A DNA stretch of 64,000 nucleotides from Cytophagales bacterium (GTDB taxonomy: Bacteria; Bacteroidota; Bacteroidia; Cytophagales; Spirosomataceae): the NCBI GenBank assembly GCA_013298025.1, contig JAAFJE010000010.1:1-64000 (forward strand), read 5' to 3'. The position numbers and the translations under genes were made by a program. Below are positions 54,146-64,000 of this stretch, piece after piece (position 1 is the stretch's first letter; the number at the start of each line of letters is the position of its first letter). A model generated the notes under the pieces. The model was not told the origin of the DNA. It searched no databases and worked only from the letters and a program-made list of their open reading frames with translations.

Positions 54146-55711
54146 ATGGAAAATAGAATTGATTATCATGATATACAAGCCAATTTGATGGTTAATTACA
54201 CTGATTTTGGATATTTGAAGGCTCGATACCTGATGATTGCAATCACCAATGGAGATAAAGGAAGAGCCTTTGTTTCAGATATGCAAAAGTTTATCACACA
54301 TACCCCAAATCCTCACACAAATATCGCTGTCCAACTACCCAAAGTAACTACAAATATAGCATTTACTTACAATGGACTTAAAAAATTAGGTTTACCCGTA
54401 CTGACATTGCAGTCTTTTCCAGATGAATTTATTATTGGAATGAGAGGTCGCAGAACCATTCTTGGCTTCGATGAAGAAAGTGCAGCAGAACACTGGGATG
54501 AAGTATTTAATAAAGAAATACACATCCTACTGACTATAGATGCAAAAACAGTCGAAGCACTGGAAAATCACTATCAAGAAATATATTCCATCATACAAAA
54601 AAATGATGGGATTCATCTTCTCGATGGTTTCAATAATGGACAAGGACAGACGACATCCTATCAAGATGCGTCTGCGTTATATGAAAACGGCTATCCTACC
54701 TCAAAAGAACATTTTGGCTATACTGATGGTATTAGTAATCCATTTTTTAAAGGTATGACAGAAGAAATGGGTAATGTTTTAGGGGGAGGAAAAAAAATAG
54801 CTTATGGCGACCCTCGTTCTGAATCGAACTGGGCGGCCCTAGAAACAGGAGAGTTTATTTTAGGGTACAAAGACGAAGCACTAGAATATCCTGTAGCTCC
54901 AATGCCTCCTTTATTGAGTAAAAATGGCACATTTATGACTTTCAGTAAATTTCATGAAAATGTTGAAAGCTTTAATCAATACTTAGACCACGCCGTGGAT
55001 AAATATAAACTTGACAAGGAAATTCTAGCTGCTAAATTTGTTGGAAGATGGAGAAATGGTGCTCCTATTACCACTTTTCCTAATAAAGAGGATGCAGACA
55101 AAGTAGCTACCCAAAGACAGCAAGCTCTAGCTGCTATGGCTACAGCTCAAACTACAGAGGAATTGCTTGTAGCCAAAAAACATTTTAATGAAATTAACAA
55201 AGATTTCATCGCATTTGACTATGATAAAGATGTAGCTGGAGGTAATTGTCCTGTAGGTGCACATACACGAAGGTCGAACCCCAGAGGTTCTCTGGAATTT
55301 GGAAACCAAGGAGCATTTGATACTCCTGGAGCATTAGATAATAGAAGACGTATTATTAGACGAGGCTTACCCTATGGTACATCAACGCCTCCATATAATA
55401 ATAAAGGAAATCACGGTACTATTATTATTACCTTGACAGCAAGTATTAAACGTCAGTTTGAATTTGTCTTTCAACAATGGATTAATTATGGCAACGACTT
55501 TAAATTAGCGAACGACAAAGACCCATTGGTAGGAAATCATGTACGAAATAACGGACGAATGGTTTTGCAAGGAGATAGCAGTAAAGGTGAGCCACCTCAT
55601 TTCCTTTGTGATATTCCTCGATTTATAGAAAGTCGTGGCGGAGAATACTTTTTTCTTCCTAGTATTACCGCCATCAACATGATTGCACAAGGACTTGTAG
55701 ATCCAACCTAA
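54146..55711 (+). CDS. DyP-type haem peroxidase, long form
   Basis: A 521-residue dye-decolourising-type peroxidase. The G-x-x-D-G motif is G-Y-T-D-G with Asp194. The proximal haem ligand is His373 in C-P-V-G-A-H-T-R-R. The distal Arg lies in the R-R-I-I-R-R-G region near residue 405. The sequence is longer than the short bacterial A/B classes, with inserts between the motifs, as in the extended C/D-type enzymes. It has no signal peptide, so it is cytoplasmic or exported by another route. The frame is open from 54089; the ATG at 54146 (MENRIDYHDIQ) is used. Confidence 0.9.
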   Translation: MENRIDYHDIQANLMVNYTDFGYLKARYLMIAITNGDKGRAFVSDMQKFITHTPNPHTNIAVQLPKVTTNIAFTYNGLKKLGLPVLTLQSFPDEFIIGMRGRRTILGFDEESAAEHWDEVFNKEIHILLTIDAKTVEALENHYQEIYSIIQKNDGIHLLDGFNNGQGQTTSYQDASALYENGYPTSKEHFGYTDGISNPFFKGMTEEMGNVLGGGKKIAYGDPRSESNWAALETGEFILGYKDEALEYPVAPMPPLLSKNGTFMTFSKFHENVESFNQYLDHAVDKYKLDKEILAAKFVGRWRNGAPITTFPNKEDADKVATQRQQALAAMATAQTTEELLVAKKHFNEINKDFIAFDYDKDVAGGNCPVGAHTRRSNPRGSLEFGNQGAFDTPGALDNRRRIIRRGLPYGTSTPPYNNKGNHGTIIITLTASIKRQFEFVFQQWINYGNDFKLANDKDPLVGNHVRNNGRMVLQGDSSKGEPPHFLCDIPRFIESRGGEYFFLPSITAINMIAQGLVDPT

Positions 55712-55738
55712 TTATTGTTATGACTGTTGTAGCGTTAA

Positions 55739-55779
55739 AAACATTAAACAGGTGTCAGCTACATACCTGTTTAATGTTT
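55739..55779. terminator. bidirectional terminator at the end of the DyP cluster
   Basis: A 15-bp perfect stem (AAACATTAAACAGGT and its complement) with an 11-nt loop, between the convergent DyP and oxidoreductase genes. Confidence 0.9.
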
Positions 55780-55803
55780 ATTTATAGCTTTTAAAACAAC
55801 CAC

Positions 55804-57252
55804 TTAAAATATCCATCCATCTCTATATGGTCGAGACACAAACTGATTAGCTTCGTCGAAATTGGTAATTTTCATGGCTTGTCCGTCCCATAATAATTTT
55901 TTTCTTCCAAAATATTCGTAGTCTTGTAGCCATTGTTTGTCTTTCTTGGGTACACGTAAAAAATAACTTCTAATCGCTAAATTGCCCATCAGAATGGCTT
56001 CCGACAAAGGCCCTGAATAATCAAACGATGAACTCAGCGGCTTGTGTTTGCCATAACCATCTCTACAAGCTTGCAACCACTGCTGATAATGCCCTTCTCG
56101 GTCGGCACCGGGTACACGTTCGATGGTAATGGGTAGTTTTTCGCCTTTTTCTTTGAGTTTATCGCTTCCCCAAAGGCTAGGATTCGAGCCATACACGCCG
56201 CACATCATTACGCCTTTTGTGCCAATAAGCAATACGCCTCCGCTCCAATCACCCATTTTTACATCGGCAGGAATCTCATCGGGGCGTTCGGGCATCAAGC
56301 CTCCATCATACCAAGTGAGCTTCACATCGGGTTTGCCTTTTCTCGGAAACTTCAAATGTATCATAGAGGCAGAAGGATAGCTTTCTGGAAAATATCCTTC
56401 CTTAAAAGGACCAACCCACGAGGTATTGGCAATACTGCATTCTACTTCTGAAGGATACCCCAAACCCAAGACTCTATACGGTGGGTCTATCATGTGACAA
56501 GCCATGTCGCCCAACGAACCCGTTCCATAATTTACCCAACCACGCCAATTGAAAGGATGATAGTCGGGTTGATAGTCTTCGTATTGGGCTGGGCCAAGCC
56601 ACAAATCCCAATCTACTTCTTTAGGGACAGGCACTTTGGCGGTAGGCTTGGCAATGCCTTGTGGCCAAACGGGGCGGTTGGTCCACACGTGTACTTTCGA
56701 CACCTCTCCTATCAAACCAGCTTTATACCATTCTACCATTCGCCGCACGCCATCGCCCGACGAGCCTTGGTTGCCCATTTGGGTAACTACCTGATACTTT
56801 ACCGATGATTCGGTCATTTTGCGAACTTCGGCAATGTTATGTGCCAAGGGTTTTTGTACATACACGTGCTTGCCCAAGCTCATGGCAGCCATGGCCGATA
56901 CATAGTGCGTATGGTCTGGCGTAGAAACCGTTACGGCATCGATATGGTCTTTTTCTTTTTCCATCATAACCCGAAAGTCTTTGTACTTACTGGCAGCAGG
57001 GAATTTGTCGGACGCTTGTTTGAGGTAACGGTCGTCTATATCGCATAGCGACACAATATTGTTTCGACCATTGTCAAAGGCTCCCATGATGTCTGACCAG
57101 CCCTTGCCTCCACAACCGATGGCGGCAATATTGAGTTTGTCGGACGGTGCTACAAAGCCTTTGCCCCCTAGCACATGCCGAGGAACGATGTAAAAACTGG
57201 CAGCAGCCAAAGTGCTTTTTTTCAGAAAATCTCTTCTTGAATTATTTTTCAT
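55804..57252 (-). CDS. Tat-exported Gfo/Idh/MocA oxidoreductase
   Basis: A 482-residue NAD(P)-dependent oxidoreductase of the periplasmic Gfo/Idh/MocA group. The twin-arginine signal S-R-R-D-F-L-K-K-S (residues 5-13) is followed by a hydrophobic stretch. The Rossmann start is I-A-A-I-G-C-G-G-K-G, the family V-Q-K-P-L-A-H-N motif (E-K-P in most members) is near residue 130, and W-R-G-W-V-N-Y-G-T-G-S-L-G-D-M-A-C-H-M-I-D supplies the catalytic His/Asp. The substrate is an unknown sugar or polyol. The ATG at 57252 is chosen by the Tat signal. Confidence 0.9.
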   Translation of the reverse strand: MKNNSRRDFLKKSTLAAASFYIVPRHVLGGKGFVAPSDKLNIAAIGCGGKGWSDIMGAFDNGRNNIVSLCDIDDRYLKQASDKFPAASKYKDFRVMMEKEKDHIDAVTVSTPDHTHYVSAMAAMSLGKHVYVQKPLAHNIAEVRKMTESSVKYQVVTQMGNQGSSGDGVRRMVEWYKAGLIGEVSKVHVWTNRPVWPQGIAKPTAKVPVPKEVDWDLWLGPAQYEDYQPDYHPFNWRGWVNYGTGSLGDMACHMIDPPYRVLGLGYPSEVECSIANTSWVGPFKEGYFPESYPSASMIHLKFPRKGKPDVKLTWYDGGLMPERPDEIPADVKMGDWSGGVLLIGTKGVMMCGVYGSNPSLWGSDKLKEKGEKLPITIERVPGADREGHYQQWLQACRDGYGKHKPLSSSFDYSGPLSEAILMGNLAIRSYFLRVPKKDKQWLQDYEYFGRKKLLWDGQAMKITNFDEANQFVSRPYRDGWIF

Positions 57253-57407
57253 AGCATAATTTGCCCTAAAAAATTGGGTGAAACCCGACCATTTGGGCAA
57301 CACAGTCGGATTTTAAGTTGATGAAAATATACCTCTGAAATATACGCAATCAAATACAATTTTATGTGGGCTTTTGTGAGGAAAAGATGGACTAAGGCTA
57401 TAATTAT

Positions 57408-57465
57408 AACAACAAGGGCGAATAATTTGGTTAAATGTTAAACCAAACTATTCGCCCTTGTTGTT
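57408..57465. terminator. hairpin terminator after the TrpF-like gene
   Basis: A 17-bp outer stem (AACAACAAGGGCGAATA at 57408-57424 with its complement at 57449-57465), with a further short inner pairing. It lies 15 bases beyond the TrpF-like stop. Confidence 0.85.
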
Positions 57466-57480
57466 TAGATACATTTTATT

Positions 57481-58089
57481 TTAATCTTCCTCTATCGCTT
57501 CCAGCACATCCATCAAATGCGACATATCGGCAAAGCCCGGCCTAATCTCTTCCCCGCCACGCAAGGCAATGCCTTTGATGGCTACGTTGGCTAGTAAATC
57601 TGTTACTTGGTCGGCTTCGATGCCAAACCCAAGCAATATCGGATACTGTGCACTCCAAGTTTCGAGCAATGCCATTGCCGATGCGTCTAAATTGCTTGCT
57701 TCGCTATTATACAACACAAAATACTCGACATAAGCGGCCGTTGTTTGAAACAAGGCAGGCAAATTGGCTGTGGCAAAGTCAACTTTTGCGATGATGGGCA
57801 AACCGAGGCGTTGTAAGGCCGCAAGGTCGGGCATGGGTACGCCACTCGACAAATCAATTTCTAATACATCGGGCATAAAGGTAGTTGCACGGGTCTGAAT
57901 TTCAAGCCAATCGGTTTGTTGGGTTTCGCCCACTACCTGCACGCCAGCCAACCAGCCTCGCATTTCTTTGTATTTCTCAAAAGGCAAGGTATCCATCGAA
58001 AACCCTATGTATTCTACACCCATCCCAGCACAATAACGTGCATCAGATAAGTTGCTTACGTCCGAAACTTTTACAATCGTTTTTAACAT
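57481..58089 (-). CDS. phosphoribosylanthranilate isomerase-like protein, catalytic Cys missing
   Basis: A 202-residue TIM barrel resembling TrpF. The N-terminal V-K-V-S-D-V-S-N-L-S-D-A-R-Y-C lines up with V-K-I-C-G-I-x-x-x-x-D-A, and G-V-E-Y-I-G-F-S follows as in the family. The general-base Cys is Ser9 and the Gly after it is Asp10. The C-terminal phosphate loop is changed to I-A-L-R-G-G-E-E-I-R-P-G. There is no other trp gene next to it. It may be a diverged paralogue with another role, so I leave the symbol blank. Confidence 0.7.
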   Translation of the reverse strand: MLKTIVKVSDVSNLSDARYCAGMGVEYIGFSMDTLPFEKYKEMRGWLAGVQVVGETQQTDWLEIQTRATTFMPDVLEIDLSSGVPMPDLAALQRLGLPIIAKVDFATANLPALFQTTAAYVEYFVLYNSEASNLDASAMALLETWSAQYPILLGFGIEADQVTDLLANVAIKGIALRGGEEIRPGFADMSHLMDVLEAIEED

Positions 58090-58105
58090 ATCATCTCTAT
58101 TATTT

Positions 58106-58376
58106 AATTAGTGAGTTAGTGATTGAGTGAATTAGTGATTAATTAAAAAATCGTAACTATTTAGGTACTTGCCTAATAATTAAAGTATTGATTTAGAAAT
58201 TTTCTGTTTTTTATACGCTTAAAGTTGAAAAAACCAGATACCTGACAATCAAATACTTATATTTTGTCATTTTTAAAATTTCAAAAAAATCAAACAAACG
58301 CCTGATAATCAAAAACATAGAACACCTAAGTAATTACAAAAAATCACTAATTCACTCAATCACTAACTCACTAATT
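58106..58376. repeat. dispersed intergenic element (copy 6) with a perfect 35-bp inverted repeat
   Basis: The arms 58106-58140 and 58342-58376 are exact inverted repeats of 35 bases (starting AATTAGTGAGTTAG), separated by 201 AT-rich bases. The core contains CCTGACAATCAAATAC and CCTGATAATCAAAAAC, similar to the core words of the copy at 33712. It fills the divergent gap between the TrpF-like gene and mnmA. No coding frame is seen inside. Confidence 0.75.
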
Positions 58377-58439
58377 GACAAAAGTACAATTTGCCACACA
58401 CAGAACCAAAAACGCTGAGATAGTGTTGGAAAAATATTG

Positions 58440-58447
58440 TATTTTTG
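58440..58447 (+). promoter_or_regulatory. -7 promoter box of mnmA
   Basis: TATTTTTG matches the Bacteroidota -7 consensus TAnnTTTG, about 54 bases before the mnmA start. The wider ATTGTATTTTTGC also occurs upstream of the DUF3822-coaD pair (38577-38584). Confidence 0.55.
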
Positions 58448-58474
58448 CATAAAATTAAGTACCCACAACCAACG

Positions 58475-58491
58475 GAGGACTTTGAATCCTC
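58475..58491 (+). other. anticodon-arm-like hairpin (tRNA-Gln UUG type) in the mnmA leader
   Basis: GAGGA-CTTTGAA-TCCTC forms a 5-bp stem and 7-nt loop. In tRNA numbering the loop is C32 U33 U34 U35 G36 A37 A38, that is a UUG (Gln) anticodon with the invariant U33 and a purine at 37. It lies 9 bases before the mnmA ATG. No D-arm, T-arm or acceptor stem accompanies it, so it is not a tRNA gene. MnmA thiolates U34 of exactly this tRNA class. Confidence 0.4.
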
Positions 58492-58500
58492 GCCGCAAAC

Positions 58501-59634
58501 ATGAGTAAACACGGAAGAATATTGGTCGCCATGAGTGGCGGCATTGATAGTTCGGTTGCAGCCGTTATGTTGCACGAACAAGGCTACGAAGTAGTAGGCA
58601 TGACCATGAAAACATGGGATTATGCCTCATCGGGTGGCACAAAAAAAGAAACGGGCTGTTGCTCGCTCGACTCTATCAACGACGCACGCAACATTGCTGT
58701 GCAATTGGGTTTTCCGCACTATATTCTCGACATCAGAGAAGAATTTGGCGATTATGTAATCAATCATTTTACAGGCGAATACCTCGAAGGTCGCACGCCC
58801 AACCCTTGTGTGCTTTGCAATACGCATATCAAATGGGATGCCCTTTTACGCCGAGCCGACAAGCTCGACTGTGAGTTTATCGCCACAGGGCATTATGCCA
58901 ATATCAGAGAAGAAAATCAACGCTATGTTATTTCAAAAGGAGTCGATACTTGGAAAGACCAAAGCTATGTGCTTTGGGGCATTTCGCAAGAAAGTCTTTC
59001 TCGTACCCAATTGCCACTAGGACATTTGACCAAAGCAACGATTCGAGAAATGGCAGCAGAAAGAGGTTTTATGGATTTAGTCAATAAATCGGAAAGCTAC
59101 GAAATCTGTTTTGTTCCCGACAACGACTATCGTGGCTTCTTGAAACGCCGTGTAGAAGGCTTAGAAGAACAAGTACGAGGAGGCAATTTTGTAGATACTA
59201 CAGGCAAAGTTTTAGGCAAACACGAAGGCTATCCTTTTTATACGATTGGGCAACGCAAAGGCTTGGGCATCGCCTTGGGCTATCCGGCTTTTGTAACGGA
59301 AATCCGCAAAGAAACCAACGAAGTAGTATTGGGCAGAGATAAAGACCTCGAACGAGATGGCATGGTGGTAGGCAAATTGAACCTTCAAAAATACGCCCAC
59401 ATTGCCCAACCCATCGAAACCATCACAAAAGTACGGTACAAAGATGCAGGAACTCCTGCAACCATCTGGCAAGAAAACGACAAAGTACTGGTCAATTTCA
59501 AAGACCAAGTGACGGGCATAGCCCCCGGACAAGCAGCGGTTTTCTACGAAGGAAACGATGTAATTGGTGGCGGTTGGATTATGAAATCGTTCAAACAAGA
59601 AGCCACCGAGGGCATTCATGCCTTGCAAGTATAA
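58501..59634 (+). CDS. mnmA: tRNA-specific 2-thiouridylase MnmA
   Basis: A 377-residue PP-loop enzyme that thiolates U34 of tRNA-Gln, -Glu and -Lys. The P-loop S-G-G-I-D-S-S spans residues 12-18, the catalytic Cys is in N-P-C-V-L-C-N near residue 102, the second Cys is in Y-E-I-C-F-V-P-D near residue 200, and the C-terminal barrel motif G-Q-R-K-G-L-G-I-A is present. A GGAGG at 58474-58478 is too far (22 bases) from the ATG to be a normal ribosome site and instead forms part of the leader hairpin. Confidence 0.95.
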   Translation: MSKHGRILVAMSGGIDSSVAAVMLHEQGYEVVGMTMKTWDYASSGGTKKETGCCSLDSINDARNIAVQLGFPHYILDIREEFGDYVINHFTGEYLEGRTPNPCVLCNTHIKWDALLRRADKLDCEFIATGHYANIREENQRYVISKGVDTWKDQSYVLWGISQESLSRTQLPLGHLTKATIREMAAERGFMDLVNKSESYEICFVPDNDYRGFLKRRVEGLEEQVRGGNFVDTTGKVLGKHEGYPFYTIGQRKGLGIALGYPAFVTEIRKETNEVVLGRDKDLERDGMVVGKLNLQKYAHIAQPIETITKVRYKDAGTPATIWQENDKVLVNFKDQVTGIAPGQAAVFYEGNDVIGGGWIMKSFKQEATEGIHALQV

Positions 59635-59640
59635 GCCTGT

Positions 59641-59680
59641 TGGGGTGTAATACCAAGATTTACACGGCTACTACACCCCA
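59641..59680 (+). terminator. possible terminator after mnmA
   Basis: TGGGGTGTA and TACACCCCA pair over 9 bp around a 22-nt loop, 7 bases past the stop. No T run follows, so it may be weak. Confidence 0.45.
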
Positions 59681-59794
59681 CCTACCATGTAATTTATTTG
59701 GCTTCTCGCTATATTTTTCGATGGAAGCACGTAATTTTGTAGCTACGTAAGCTCCTCTTGGGTTGCTTCTAAAAACTGATAAAACAAACGAAAC

Positions 59795-61585
59795 GTGAAA
59801 CACATTCGTAATTTTTGCATTATTGCACATATCGACCACGGCAAAAGTACGTTAGCCGATAGGCTTATCGAATTTACCAATACTGTCCAAAAAAGGGATA
59901 TGCAAGCCCAATTGTTGGACGATATGGACTTGGAACGTGAGCGAGGTATTACCATTAAATCGCACGCCATTCAAATGAATTACCTCAGCAATGGCGAAAG
60001 TTATACACTCAACCTTATCGACACGCCTGGCCACGTTGACTTTTCTTATGAAGTTTCTCGCTCGATTGCAGCTTGCGAAGGAGCTTTGTTGATTGTTGAT
60101 GCTTCGCAAGGTATTGAAGCCCAAACCATTTCAAACCTTTTCTTGGCACTCAATCACGACTTGGTGATTATTCCTGTACTCAACAAAATCGACTTGCCCG
60201 GTGCTATGCCAGAGGAAGTAAAAGACCAAGTAGTTGACTTGTTGGGCTGCGATAGAGATGAAATTATTCATGCTTCTGGCAAAGAAGGCATCGGTATCAA
60301 AGAGATTTTAGAAGCCATCGTCGAGCGTGTACCTGCCCCCAAAGGCAACCCCACTGGCGAACTACAAGCCCTTATCTTCGACTCGGTATTCAACTCGTTT
60401 AGAGGTATCGAAGTTATTTTCCGTGTGTATAATGGTTCGATTAAAAAAGGAGATAAAGTAAAATTCGTAGCCACAGGCAAAGAATATACAGCCGACGAAA
60501 TCGGTACGCTTCGCCTCGACAAAGAACCCAAAGCCGAAATTCATGCAGGCGATGTGGGCTACCTGATTTCGGGTATCAAAGATGCCAAAGAGGTAAAAGT
60601 AGGTGATACCATTACGCACCGTGACAAACCTTGCAAAGATATTATCCAAGGTTTTGAAGAAGTGAAACCGATGGTTTTTGCTGGAATCTACCCCGTTGAT
60701 ACCACCGAATTTGAAGATTTGCGTGATGCCATGGAAAAACTCCAACTCAACGATGCGTCGTTGGTTTGGGAACCAGAAACTTCTGCCGCACTAGGCTTTG
60801 GTTTCCGTTGTGGCTTCTTGGGTATGCTACACATGGAAATTGTGCAAGAACGCCTCGAACGTGAATTTGACATGACGGTTATTACTACCGTTCCTTCGGT
60901 GAAATTCAAAGTAAATCTGACGCACGGCGACGAAGAATTATGGGTTTCTGCTCCTTCCGAATTGCCCGACATCAATAAAATTGATACCGTAGAAGAACCT
61001 TTTATCAAGGCTCAAATCATTTCTAAATCAGAATATGTAGGAGCTATCATGAAATTGTGCATGGATAAAAGAGGTATTTTGAAAAACCAAATTTACCTTA
61101 CTTCCGACCGTGTAGAATTGCAGTTTGATATGCCTTTGTCGGAGGTAGTTTTCGATTTCTTCGACAAACTCAAAACCATTTCTCGTGGTTATGCTTCGCT
61201 CGATTATGAGTTTAAAGGCTACCAAGAAAGCGACATGGTAAAACTCGATATTATGCTTAACGGCGAGCCTGTAGATGCCCTTTCGGCGATTGTTCACCGT
61301 GAAAAAGCCTACGAATGGGGCAAACGTCTGTGTGAAAAACTAAGAGAATTGTTGCCTCGCCAGCAATTTGAAATTGCGATTCAGGCGGCTATCGGACAAA
61401 AAATCATTGCCCGTGAAACGGTAAAAGCCTTGAGAAAAGACGTTTTGGCGAAATGCTACGGGGGGGATATTTCTCGTAAACGTAAGTTGCTCGAAAAACA
61501 GAAAAAAGGTAAGAAACGTATGCGTCAAGTGGGCAACGTAGAGATTCCTCAAGAGGCATTTATGGCAGTTTTAAAACTCGACTAA
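59795..61585 (+). CDS. lepA: elongation factor 4
   Basis: A 596-residue translational GTPase. G1 A-H-I-D-H-G-K-S-T lies at residues 10-18, then D-T-P-G-H-V-D-F (G3) and N-K-I-D-L-P (G4). The LepA-specific C-terminal domain ends with [17 protein letters not shown]. It promotes back-translocation or late assembly on ribosomes. The start is GTG at 59795, right at the conserved K-H-I-R-N-F. Confidence 0.96.
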   Translation: MKHIRNFCIIAHIDHGKSTLADRLIEFTNTVQKRDMQAQLLDDMDLERERGITIKSHAIQMNYLSNGESYTLNLIDTPGHVDFSYEVSRSIAACEGALLIVDASQGIEAQTISNLFLALNHDLVIIPVLNKIDLPGAMPEEVKDQVVDLLGCDRDEIIHASGKEGIGIKEILEAIVERVPAPKGNPTGELQALIFDSVFNSFRGIEVIFRVYNGSIKKGDKVKFVATGKEYTADEIGTLRLDKEPKAEIHAGDVGYLISGIKDAKEVKVGDTITHRDKPCKDIIQGFEEVKPMVFAGIYPVDTTEFEDLRDAMEKLQLNDASLVWEPETSAALGFGFRCGFLGMLHMEIVQERLEREFDMTVITTVPSVKFKVNLTHGDEELWVSAPSELPDINKIDTVEEPFIKAQIISKSEYVGAIMKLCMDKRGILKNQIYLTSDRVELQFDMPLSEVVFDFFDKLKTISRGYASLDYEFKGYQESDMVKLDIMLNGEPVDALSAIVHREKAYEWGKRLCEKLRELLPRQQFEIAIQAAIGQKIIARETVKALRKDVLAKCYGGDISRKRKLLEKQKKGKKRMRQVGNVEIPQEAFMAVLKLD

Positions 61586-61600
61586 ACAACCGCTGCTTGC

Positions 61601-61637
61601 AAACCATTGGCGAAGTATTGCTCTTTGCCAATGGTTT
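61601..61637 (+). terminator. intrinsic terminator after lepA
   Basis: An 11-bp perfect stem (AAACCATTGGC / GCCAATGGTTT) with a 15-nt loop and a trailing T-rich tract, 16 bases after the stop. Confidence 0.85.
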
Positions 61638-61671
61638 TTATTTTACCACACAATCCTTTTAGCTCTTCTGT

Positions 61672-62634
61672 ATGGCTTCTTTTCAAGTGTCTATTGTCGT
61701 TCCTTTATACAATGAACAAGAAAGCTTCCCGATTTTAATCCAAAGATTGTACGACTTATTCGCTACGCAACAGAACAAAAGCATAGAAGTTGTGTTGGTT
61801 GACGACGGTAGCAAAGACGCTACGCCTCAACTCATACAAGCCTTGGCTCTAAGCGATACCCGTTTTCAAGGCGTATTTCTTTCTCGCAATCATGGACACC
61901 AAACCGCACTTACCGCTGGCTTGGCTCATGCCCAAGGCACAGAGGCGGTGCTGACAATGGATGGCGATTTGCAAGATAGTCCAGAAATGTTTCCCCAGTT
62001 TTATGCCTTGCTCCAAGAAGGCTACGATGTGATTTATGCCATTCGTCAAAACCGCAAAGAAACGTGGACCAAACGCCTAGCGTATTATCTTTTTTACCGT
62101 ATTTTACGACAAATTTCTTACATAGAAATTCCCCTAGACAGTGGCGATTTTGCCCTGATGAGCCGTAGGATTGTCGATATTCTCAACCAAATGCCAGAAG
62201 AAAGTCGCTACCTCAGAGGCATGAGAAGTTGGGTGGGGTTCCGACAAATAGGCATTCCCTGCGAGCGAGCCGAGCGACAAGCTGGCGATTCTAAATATTC
62301 GTTCCGACAGTTATTCAACTTGGCTTACGATGGCATTTTCAATTTCAGTGAGCTGCCCGTCAAGTTTGTGACACGCCTTGGCTTCGTTACAGTATTAGTT
62401 TCCTTGGTATTTCTGCTAGGGGTTTTAATCAAAAAGTTTTTTTTCAAAGAAGTCATCGAAGGATACCCCTCGCTCCTACTGGCCATCATTTTGTTTAGTG
62501 GCATCCAGCTCTTATCGCTCGGCGTAATTGGCGAATATGTACTCAGAATTTTCTTCCAAACCAAGAACCGACCTTTGTTTATTACCAAACACCACATCAA
62601 AAACGGACAATACATTCATGAAAACAAGCCCTAA
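61672..62634 (+). CDS. GT2 glycosyltransferase, DPM1/GtrB type, membrane-anchored
   Basis: A 320-residue glycosyltransferase. The N-terminal GT2 domain has V-V-P-L-Y-N-E-Q near residue 10, L-V-D-D-G-S-K-D near residue 43, and M-D-G-D-L-Q-D-S-P-E near residue 103 (the D-x-D-type metal site), followed by S-G-D-F-A-L-M. Two transmembrane helices (about 235-258 and 268-292) at the C-terminus anchor it, as in polyprenyl-phosphate sugar synthases such as GtrB. It probably moves a sugar from a nucleotide donor to undecaprenyl phosphate. Confidence 0.9.
   Translation: MASFQVSIVVPLYNEQESFPILIQRLYDLFATQQNKSIEVVLVDDGSKDATPQLIQALALSDTRFQGVFLSRNHGHQTALTAGLAHAQGTEAVLTMDGDLQDSPEMFPQFYALLQEGYDVIYAIRQNRKETWTKRLAYYLFYRILRQISYIEIPLDSGDFALMSRRIVDILNQMPEESRYLRGMRSWVGFRQIGIPCERAERQAGDSKYSFRQLFNLAYDGIFNFSELPVKFVTRLGFVTVLVSLVFLLGVLIKKFFFKEVIEGYPSLLLAIILFSGIQLLSLGVIGEYVLRIFFQTKNRPLFITKHHIKNGQYIHENKP

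Positions 62635-64000
<1,366 letters not shown>

Noticed and set aside
58474-58478. GGAGG as the mnmA ribosome binding site
   Set aside because: It lies 22 bases before the ATG, sits in a hairpin stem, and Shine-Dalgarno sites are generally absent in this genome.
58471-58500. A tRNA-Gln gene in front of mnmA
   Set aside because: Only the anticodon arm is present; no acceptor stem, D-arm or T-arm can be formed from the flanking bases.

Overview
The window reads as a chromosomal segment of a Bacteroidota bacterium, most likely order Cytophagales (Spirosomataceae-like). The evidence is a type B gliding/T9SS C-terminal sorting domain, a GLPGLI-family protein, DUF3822 next to coaD, an LruC-domain protein, Bacteroidota-type -7 promoter boxes (TAnnTTTG) and an almost complete lack of Shine-Dalgarno sites. 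The genus call is inference. Genes lie on both strands and convergent pairs are usually separated by strong bidirectional hairpin terminators.

Left part (0-12 kb): the first codons of an IS3-type transposase lie at the edge, then an L-rhamnose operon (rhaM, rhaI, rhaB) runs into lutABC, which would oxidise L-lactate derived from L-lactaldehyde. A small minus-strand cluster follows (a four-cysteine mini-ORF, an HMA-fold protein without CxxC, a Bacteroidota family protein) behind a paired operator-like repeat. Next come a HipA-type kinase overlapping a HIRAN-domain protein, DUF983, an AraC regulator and a KduD-type dehydrogenase.

12-19.4 kb: a plus-strand island encodes a TIR protein, a SIR2-like/TIR fusion, a membrane-anchored STAND NTPase, a secreted WD40-like propeller protein and a small membrane protein. 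Its domain content resembles NAD-targeting immune systems (Thoeris, Avs, TIR-STAND), but this combination, split across the inner membrane, is not one I recognise.

19.5-46.5 kb: mostly surface, sugar and housekeeping genes. These include a secreted TIM-barrel sugar isomerase/epimerase, a metallophosphoesterase, a receiver protein with Glu at the phospho-acceptor site, a cytochrome c/FG-GAP lipoprotein, an outer-membrane barrel, a BNR propeller, a RecD-like helicase, pyrE, two Nudix proteins, metY, an LruC protein, coaD, mnmE, a GH42 beta-galactosidase and a T9SS-exported adhesin-like protein.

46.5-55.8 kb: an IS4-type remnant precedes a plus-strand cluster with AGA/AGG-rich arginine codon use. 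It encodes a monohaem cytochrome lipoprotein, a GH31 enzyme with the D-M-T-x active-site signature of alpha-1,4-glucan lyases, two paralogous proteins of unknown family and a DyP-type peroxidase. This looks laterally acquired and is the second most interesting region.

55.8-64 kb: a Tat-exported Gfo/Idh/MocA oxidoreductase, a TrpF-like protein lacking the catalytic Cys, mnmA (with an anticodon-arm look-alike in its leader), lepA, a GT2 glycosyltransferase and the first 353 codons of pyrG. A family of intergenic elements with inverted arms built from 7-8-nt words (CACAATT, CACTAACT, CACTCAAT) recurs at least six times across the window.
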